Below, piece by piece: positions 63,958-64,000 of a stretch of DNA of 64,000 nucleotides (the stretch's first letter is position 1; every line of letters begins with the position of its first letter). The DNA is from an uncultured Sphingomonadaceae bacterium (GTDB lineage: Bacteria; Pseudomonadota; Alphaproteobacteria; Sphingomonadales; Sphingomonadaceae). The position numbers were made by a program, and so were the translations under genes. The stretch lies in the NCBI GenBank assembly GCA_913060895.1, contig CAJXSN010000004.1, positions 151,036 through 215,035 on the forward strand, given 5' to 3'. Under the pieces are notes generated by a model, which was not told the origin of the DNA, ran no database searches, and saw only the letters and a program-made list of their open reading frames with translations.

Positions 63958-64000
63958 CTGTCTCTTATACACATCTGACGCTGCCGACGATCTACTCTGT
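63958..64000. other. Illumina Nextera adapter artefact
   Basis: From 63958 the sequence reads CTGTCTCTTATACACATCT, the Nextera transposase mosaic end, then GACGCTGCCGACGA of the second-read adapter (to 63990), then TCTACTCT, the reverse complement of index AGAGTAGA, and GT of the flow-cell primer. This is read-through of a sequencing library, not genome. Frames touching it give the tell-tale peptides MYKRQ and SLIHI. Confidence 0.97.

Noticed and set aside
63751..63972. Minus-strand frame starting MYKRQ.
   Set aside because: The start lies in the Nextera adapter; the correct HipA frame is a different one running from 63,329 to 63,957.

Overview
The window joins two kinds of DNA. Positions 1 to about 30,650 look like ordinary chromosome of a GC-rich alphaproteobacterium. 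The mix of genes (Erythrobacter/Sphingomonas-like amidohydrolase pair, peptide transporter, heparinase-rpe-purH cluster, CopA/CopB copper oxidase system) suggests Sphingomonadales, probably Erythrobacteraceae; this is an inference from gene style, not a proven placement. Positions 30,654 to 63,957 look like an integrated mobile element. The last 43 bases (63,958-64,000) are not biological: they match an Illumina Nextera transposase adapter followed by an index sequence.

Chromosomal part: a PilZ protein cut by the window edge, tRNA-Leu(UAA), a decayed Kef-type antiporter, ihfB, a GntR regulator, a plus-strand cluster of peptide transporter / two amidohydrolases / FKBP isomerase / NnrU, then dxs, a Zur-like regulator, msrA with a tiny overlapping gene, a minus-strand cluster rpe / heparinase II/III / purH, a DUF2141 secreted protein, a lipid-kinase-like gene overlapping a nucleotidyltransferase-like gene, and a complete tripartite RND efflux pump. 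A copper-defence locus follows: copA-copB (minus) face csoR / glutaredoxin-MauE fusion / DUF305 (plus) across two CsoR-type boxes.

Mobile element: a 44-base 3' piece of tRNA-Arg(CCG) at 30,654-30,697 is the apparent attachment site, with a P4-type tyrosine integrase next to it. A defence block follows: an E2-only type II CBASS (patatin effector, E2-like protein, CD-NTase) facing a HTH + ImmA/IrrE protease pair that resembles the CapH/CapP CBASS regulators, then an AbiE-type toxin-antitoxin pair with an unrecognised third gene. The next block is a plasmid/ICE housekeeping module: ArdC, DUF2958, RadC, a large ParB, several small unknown proteins, a strawberry-notch helicase/methyltransferase, a toprim protein and a DUF2493 protein. 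Cargo for metal stress follows: a CueR-controlled copper ATPase / glutaredoxin / cueR operon facing a small copper-binding protein, a GlxA-type regulator with a cysteine hydrolase, and a Cd/Zn ATPase facing its MerR regulator. A DUF736 gene and a HipA-type kinase cut off by the adapter end the window.

The least explained signal is non-coding. Genes of the housekeeping module carry repeated structured leaders. Three copies of one stem-loop element (before ardC, parB and the 44,614 gene) each end exactly 14 bases before the start codon and keep their pairing through base changes. A different leader type, with a long hairpin showing two compensatory changes, precedes both the DUF2493 and DUF736 genes. 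These are candidates for an undescribed cis-regulatory RNA (or operator) network coordinating the element.
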